Assembly (NCBI GenBank): GCA_003133325.1
Contig: PKXA01000024.1
Span: 62,001 to 126,000, forward strand
Direction of reading: 5' to 3'
DNA length: 64,000 nucleotides
DNA from: Acidimicrobiaceae bacterium
Lineage (GTDB): Bacteria > Actinomycetota > Acidimicrobiia > Acidimicrobiales > RAAP-2
Numbering within the stretch: the stretch's first letter is position 1; the number at the start of each line of letters is the position of its first letter. This document shows, in pieces, positions 60,098 to 64,000 of the stretch. The notes beneath the pieces were generated by a model. That model saw nothing but the letters and a program-made list of their open reading frames with translations, ran no database searches and was not told the origin of the DNA. Made by a program: the position numbers and the translations under genes.

Positions 60098-61030
60098 ATG
60101 AGAAGCCCACAATGCACGACGCTCCGGGGCTTGCCCGAGCGCGTCCAGATCTACGAGGTCGGCCCGCGCGACGGCTTGCAGAACGAAGCACAGATTCTGA
60201 GCGTCGAGGCGAAGGCGGAGTTCGTGCGCCGCCTGGTGGCGGCTGGGCTGAGTGCTGTCGAACTGACCAGCTTCGTCCCCGCCAAGTGGGTACCCCAGCT
60301 GGCCGACGCCGAGGAGCTGGTAGCCCAGCTCGGACCACTCCCTGGTCGACACCCGGTTCTGGTGCCCAACGAACGGGGCCTCGAGCGCGCCCTTGCCTGC
60401 GGCGTGAAGGAGATCGCAGTGTTCGCCAGCGCTACCGAGAGCTTCGCCCAGCGCAACCTGAACCGCACCCTGTCCGAGTCGCTGGAGCTCTTCGCACCGG
60501 TGGTTGGCCGGGCTGTCGAGGCCGGGCTCCCGGTCCGAGGGTATGTCTCGATGTGCTTCGGTGATCCCTGGGAGGGAGCCGTCGCGGTCGCACAGGTCGC
60601 AGCCGTGGCCACCGAGCTGGCCGGCATGGGATGTGGCGAACTGTCGCTCGGCGACACCATCGGCGTGGCGACGCCCGGCCAGGTCGTCGAGCTGCTGGGC
60701 AAGCTCAACGATCGAGGTCTCGGGTCCGACCGACTTGCCGTGCATTTCCACGATACCTACGGCCAAGCCCTTGCCAACACGCTGGTCGCCCTCCAACACG
60801 GGGTGATCACGGTGGACTCTTCGGCCGGGGGGCTCGGCGGGTGCCCCTATGCCGGCAGTGCGACCGGCAACCTGGCCACCGAAGACCTGGTGTGGCAGTT
60901 GCGCGGTCTGGGCATCGACACCGGTGTCGACCTCGAAGCACTCTGCCGTACAAGTCTGTGGATGGCCGGACTGCTCGGTCGGCCGAGTCCATCGCGTACC
61001 GTTACGGCACTGGCCCCGACTCTCCGGTGA
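60098..61030 (+). CDS. Hydroxymethylglutaryl-CoA lyase family protein
   Basis: 310 residues from ATG 60098, after GGGGAGGA. TIM-barrel HMGL text: VQIYEVGPRDGLQNEAQILS (metal/substrate motif), VELTSFVPAKWVPQLADAEE, VFASATESFAQRNLNRTLSE, VRGYVSMCFGDPWEGAV, LSLGDTIGVATPGQV, AVHFHDTYGQALANTLVAL (metal-binding HFHDT-G) and GLGGCPYAGSATGNLATEDL with the catalytic Cys in GGCPYA. It splits HMG-CoA into acetoacetate and acetyl-CoA in leucine breakdown, fitting the CoA-transferase genes that follow. Confidence 0.93.
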   Translation: MRSPQCTTLRGLPERVQIYEVGPRDGLQNEAQILSVEAKAEFVRRLVAAGLSAVELTSFVPAKWVPQLADAEELVAQLGPLPGRHPVLVPNERGLERALACGVKEIAVFASATESFAQRNLNRTLSESLELFAPVVGRAVEAGLPVRGYVSMCFGDPWEGAVAVAQVAAVATELAGMGCGELSLGDTIGVATPGQVVELLGKLNDRGLGSDRLAVHFHDTYGQALANTLVALQHGVITVDSSAGGLGGCPYAGSATGNLATEDLVWQLRGLGIDTGVDLEALCRTSLWMAGLLGRPSPSRTVTALAPTLR

Positions 61031-61356
61031 CCGTGCTGTGCGCCTGTGTCCAGCCAATCTCGTTCAAGATCGCCGAGATGGAGACACGGACGTACGTGGC
61101 GCGGTGTGCCTACTACGATGCCGCCGCAAGGATGCTCACCGGGCGGCCGTTCAAGAAGGAGGCGGCCATAGCCAAGCTGGTCTCGTCCAACGCAGCCATG
61201 GACAACGCGCGGGACGCGACGCAGATCCACGGGGGCTACGGGTTCATGAACGAGTGCCCCGCCGCCCGGCACTACCGTGACTCGAAGGTCCTCGAAATCG
61301 GAGAGGGAACCAGTGAGGTACAAAAGATGCTGATCGCCAGATTGTTGGGGCTGTAG
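61031..61356 (+). pseudogene. Acyl-CoA dehydrogenase C-terminal relic
   Basis: The open frame has no start of its own; it reads ISFKIAEMETRTYVARCAYY, RPFKKEAAIAKLVSSNAAMD, NARDATQIHGGYGFMNECPA, ARHYRDSKVLEIGEGTSEVQ KMLIARLL to the stop at 61356. This is the last 100 residues of an acyl-CoA dehydrogenase (Q-I-H-G-G-Y-G, E-I-x-E-G-T-S-E-V-Q). The first 280 or so residues are gone, so it cannot be active unless in trans. The stop directly abuts the CoA-transferase start. It suggests that a complete isovaleryl-CoA-type dehydrogenase once lay between HMGL and the transferase genes. Confidence 0.82.
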
Positions 61357-62103
61357 ATGGACAAAGTCGTGAGCAGCGCGGCCGAAGCGGTCGAAGATCT
61401 CCTCAATGGCGCGTCGCTCGCGGTGGGAGGCTTCGGGTTGTGCGGTATCCCGACCGCGTTGATCGAGGCATTGCTCGCCAGCGGTGTCAGGGACCTCGAG
61501 ACGGTGAGCAACAACTGCGGAGTCGACGAGTGGGGTCTGGGGATGCTGCTGTCCGCCAAGCGCATCCGCCGGACCACGGGTTCGTACGTCGGCGAAAATA
61601 AGGAGTTCGAGCGCCAGTTCCTCTCCGGAGAGTTGGAGGTGGAGCTGGTCCCACAGGGGACACTGGCCGAGCGGCTGAGGGCGGGCGGCGCGGGCATCCC
61701 TGCCTTCTACACGCCGGCCGGGGTGGGTACTCAGGTGGCCGAGGGCGGGTTGCCCTGGCGCTACGACGGTGCCGGCGGCATCGGACTGGCCTCGCCGTCC
61801 AAGGAGGTTCGTGAGTTCGATGGCCGGCCTTACGTCCTCGAGCGGGGGATAAGGACCGACTTCGCCCTGGTCCACGCCCGCTACGGTGATCGTCACGGCA
61901 ACCTGATCTACGAGAAGAGCGCACAGAACTTCAACCCGCTGTGCGCGGCCGCCGGACGGGTGACCATAGCTGAGGTCGAGGAACTGGTCGACCCGGGTGG
62001 GCTGGACCCGATGCAAGTGCACACGCCTGGGATCTTCGTCCAGCGGGTGGTGCACGCGCCCGGTATCGAAAAGCGGATCGAGAAGAGGACGGTGGCGCGG
62101 TGA
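61357..62103 (+). CDS. scoA: 3-oxoacid CoA-transferase subunit A
   Basis: 248 residues from ATG 61357, directly after the relic's stop. [95 protein letters not shown] and [20 protein letters not shown] match the alpha subunit of SCOT-type transferases. With subunit B it moves CoA between succinyl-CoA and acetoacetate. Overlaps subunit B by GTGA. Confidence 0.95.
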   Translation: MDKVVSSAAEAVEDLLNGASLAVGGFGLCGIPTALIEALLASGVRDLETVSNNCGVDEWGLGMLLSAKRIRRTTGSYVGENKEFERQFLSGELEVELVPQGTLAERLRAGGAGIPAFYTPAGVGTQVAEGGLPWRYDGAGGIGLASPSKEVREFDGRPYVLERGIRTDFALVHARYGDRHGNLIYEKSAQNFNPLCAAAGRVTIAEVEELVDPGGLDPMQVHTPGIFVQRVVHAPGIEKRIEKRTVAR

Positions 62104-62747
62104 TCGGCTTGACACGCGACGAACTGGCGGCGCGAGTCGCGGCCGAGTTGGCCGATGGGCAGTACGTCAACCTGGGTATCGGATTGCCGACGCTGGTGCC
62201 CAACTTCGTGCCCGACGGCCTGCACGTCGTGCTGCACGCCGAGAACGGGATTCTCGGCGTGGGACCCTACCCGGCGGAGGAGGCCATCGACCCGGACCTG
62301 ATCAACGCAGGCAAGGAGACCGTGACGGTCGTGCCGGGCGCGTCGTATTTCGACTCGGCTGAGTCGTTCTCGATGATCCGCGGTGGCCACGTAGACGTCG
62401 CCGTCCTCGGGGCCATGCAGGTGTCGGTCACCGGCGACCTGGCCAACTGGATGATTCCCGGGAAGATGGTGAAGGGAATGGGCGGAGCAATGGACCTCGT
62501 GCATGGGGCGAAGCGGGTGATCGTGATGATGGAGCACACCTCCAGGGATGGGGGGTACAAGATCGTGCGCGAGTGCACCCTGCCGCTGACCGGTCAGGCA
62601 TGTGTCCAGCGGATCATCACCGACCTTGCAGTGATCGATGTGGAACCCGAGGGTCTCCTGTTGCGTGAGATCGCGCCTGGCGTCACGCTGGACGACGTGC
62701 GCGCCACCACCGAACCTCAGCTCATCGTCGCCCTCAACCGGGGTTGA
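62100..62747 (+). CDS. scoB: 3-oxoacid CoA-transferase subunit B
   Basis: 215 residues from GTG 62100. [36 protein letters not shown] with catalytic Glu48 in [59 protein letters not shown] and [20 protein letters not shown] complete the SCOT beta motifs. Forms the active enzyme with subunit A. The operon with HMGL points to acetoacetate activation during leucine or fatty-acid breakdown. Confidence 0.95.
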   Translation: MIGLTRDELAARVAAELADGQYVNLGIGLPTLVPNFVPDGLHVVLHAENGILGVGPYPAEEAIDPDLINAGKETVTVVPGASYFDSAESFSMIRGGHVDVAVLGAMQVSVTGDLANWMIPGKMVKGMGGAMDLVHGAKRVIVMMEHTSRDGGYKIVRECTLPLTGQACVQRIITDLAVIDVEPEGLLLREIAPGVTLDDVRATTEPQLIVALNRG

Positions 62748-62997
62748 CGGAGGCTGGTCCGATCGTTGAGCTCGCCGGGGAAGCCGTTCCTCGTTGAACC
62801 AGGAGACCCAGGCGCAGGTGGCCAAACCGACCCCCATCCACTGGGCCTGCCGACGATTGCCGAGGTGAAGACCATTCTCAGGATGGCTCGCCCGCTCGAC
62901 ATGCGACTTGCCGCGTTGGTTCGGCGGCGCCCACCACATCGGAGCTACGTTGCCTCACGACGGTCACCCTCCACCTCCGTCCAGATCGGAGCCGACC

Positions 62998-63210
62998 ATG
63001 TGGTCCCGAGGCATCGTCGGTATCGCCCTCTGTCTCGTCGGACTGGTGTGGATCGGCCAGGGCACCAACGCCCTCTCCAACTCCAAGTTGATGAGCGGAC
63101 ATGGCCAATACACGCTGCTCGGCATCGGGGTGCTGCTCCTCGGACTGGTGCTGCTGGCATGGGCCGTCCGCATCCGGCAGCGAGCCGTCGGAGAGCAGGC
63201 AGACCGCTAG
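62998..63210 (+). CDS. Small two-helix membrane protein
   Basis: 70 residues from ATG 62998: helix 1 GIVGIALCLVGLVWIGQGTN, a loop with the MSGHGQ text, helix 2 TLLGIGVLLLGLVLLAWAVR, and a charged tail. Proteins with the same WIGQG...G..LM.G...W/Y..IG pattern are widespread in actinobacteria, function unknown. Convergent with the cytochrome b gene. Confidence 0.75.
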   Translation: MWSRGIVGIALCLVGLVWIGQGTNALSNSKLMSGHGQYTLLGIGVLLLGLVLLAWAVRIRQRAVGEQADR

Positions 63211-63230
63211 ACCATGGACGATCGCGACGC

Positions 63231-63914
63231 CTACTCGCCCGAGCGTCCGGTCGATTCCGTCGCGGCCCTCTCCTCCTTCAGCCACCCCGAGGCGTGACGC
63301 TCGGCCCATGGCTCGGTGACCCAGCCCTTGAACATCGAGCGCAGCGCGTCACGGTGGGTGAGGGCAAAGGCGATGTGGCCGGCCACCACCAAAAAGATGG
63401 CCGACGCGAGGACATCGTGGACGAACGTGGCCCCGGTGCGCCAGTCGAGCGGAAAGAACCGGTACCACTTCAAGATGGACCCGGTCCCGAGCATCACCAC
63501 GATGGCACCGGCCGTGAAGAGGGTATTCAGCTTCTGGCCGGGGTTGAACTTGTCCGGTTCGGGTATGCCTCGGCGACCGACGGACCACAGCCAGCGAACC
63601 TCGTTTGCCGTCCAGATGTTGACGCGTCGAATGTCACGGCGTAGCCGGGCGCCCCAAGGACCCATCAGCGAGATGATCAACGGAACGGGTAGAGCCACTC
63701 CCGACCAGGTGTGGATCTCAGCGACCAGGGCCCGGCGCCCGACCAGGCTCTCCACCTGCACGAAGTAGAGAGGGAGGGCTGTCGCCATCAGTACGCCGAA
63801 GAGTGCGGCGGTGGCCCAGTGAGCGGTTCGCTCGACGCGGTCGAAGCGGAGGAGGCGGCGCGGAGCCGGTGTCGGTTCCGGTCGAGATCGGATGCCGGAT
63901 GACCGGCTAGTCAA
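63231..63914 (-). CDS. Cytochrome b/b6-type membrane subunit (formate dehydrogenase gamma-like)
   Basis: 227 residues from TTG 63914. Starts with RFDRVERTAHWATAALFGVL then four helices; likely heme-ligating His in HWATA, IHTWSGVALPVPLI, FVHDVLASAIFLVVAGHIAF and ALTHRDALRSMFKGWVTEPW, as in di-heme b subunits of molybdopterin oxidoreductases. It anchors a partner in the membrane and moves electrons to quinone. No ATG/GTG start fits better; the start overlaps the stop of the upstream gene by 8 bp. Confidence 0.88.
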   Translation of the reverse strand: MTSRSSGIRSRPEPTPAPRRLLRFDRVERTAHWATAALFGVLMATALPLYFVQVESLVGRRALVAEIHTWSGVALPVPLIISLMGPWGARLRRDIRRVNIWTANEVRWLWSVGRRGIPEPDKFNPGQKLNTLFTAGAIVVMLGTGSILKWYRFFPLDWRTGATFVHDVLASAIFLVVAGHIAFALTHRDALRSMFKGWVTEPWAERHASGWLKEERAATESTGRSGE

Positions 63915-64000
63915 TTGGTCGGTCGCTGCGGTCGTTGGAGCTGCCTACCCAGGCGTCGGTGGAGTAACCGTTCTGTTCCCAGTAGCCGGGCGCGGCGTTT
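63907..64000 (-). CDS. Molybdopterin-type oxidoreductase, C-terminal end (partial)
   Basis: Only the last 30 residues are in the window: NAAPGYWEQNGYSTDAWVGS then SNDRSDRPID and TAG (63909-63907). G-Y/F-W-E-x-x-G-Y is the usual ending of sulfite-oxidase-like molybdopterin enzymes, and the cytochrome b gene downstream overlaps it, which fits a membrane-bound complex. The rest lies beyond the right edge. Confidence 0.6.
   Translation of the reverse strand, partial: NAAPGYWEQNGYSTDAWVGSSNDRSDRPID

Noticed and set aside
1-64000. CRISPR arrays and rRNA genes
   Set aside because: No regularly spaced 24-40 bp repeats with unique spacers and no rRNA-like stretches were seen; the tandem repeats found are contiguous.

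Overview
The window comes from a high-GC bacterium with frequent GTG and TTG starts, start/stop overlaps of the ATGA and TGATG kind, some probable leaderless starts, an F420-type oxidoreductase and DUF35/thiolase-like gene sets. This points to Actinomycetota, plausibly an Acidimicrobiia-type lineage; that placement is inference from gene content, because no rRNA is present.

Layout. 1-2718: the tail of an ABC ATPase, a mostly non-coding stretch with an IS1380-like transposase relic, and an Hsp20 gene. 2880-12910: a complete potassium-transport island (DUF4118 sensor-like protein, small membrane protein, kdpF, kdpA, kdpB, kdpC, kdpD, kdpE), flanked on both sides by decayed copies of the same integrase-type transposase in the same orientation. 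13016-17153: a drug-type MFS exporter, then an acyl-CoA dehydrogenase and acetoacetate decarboxylase-like pair. 17466-21397: an ABC-2 exporter divergent from a NarL-type two-component system, with a long dyad between them. 21528-26843: a GH13 glucosidase, then a general-stress cluster (STAS, anti-sigma-like ATPase, SigB/SigF-type sigma factor, a second ATPase, a 56-residue CsbD-like gene under a SigB-type promoter). 26923-36621: ABC exporter, SDRs, an iron-type ABC importer with a metal-regulator-type operator in its promoter, an MFS transporter and small genes. 36680-45769: ABC exporter, DapB-like dehydrogenase, minisatellite, SDR, two flavin/F420 split-barrel proteins, an AarF-type kinase, a tyrosine phosphatase and a sulfatase. 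45992-52928: a four-gene DUF35/thiolase-like aldolase operon, a phosphoesterase, a 3Fe-4S ferredoxin, gltX and a YdcF-like protein.

53062-60014 is the most unusual part. After tRNA-Gln(CTG) and tRNA-Glu(CTC) there is a series of small cargo units. Two of them are terminated by a repeated block of about 160 bp ending in the 3' part of tRNA-Glu, and a possible third is much more decayed. Each unit has a toxin-antitoxin-like module immediately before its block: nucleotidyltransferase/HEPN, then RHH antitoxin/DUF5615, then VapBC. A decayed XerC-like recombinase lies just after the first duplicated site. This reads as a tRNA-anchored array of toxin-antitoxin cassettes.

60098-64000: hydroxymethylglutaryl-CoA lyase, a C-terminal relic of an acyl-CoA dehydrogenase, both CoA-transferase subunits (leucine/ketone-body metabolism), a small membrane protein, and a cytochrome b subunit downstream of a molybdopterin-type oxidoreductase that runs off the window.
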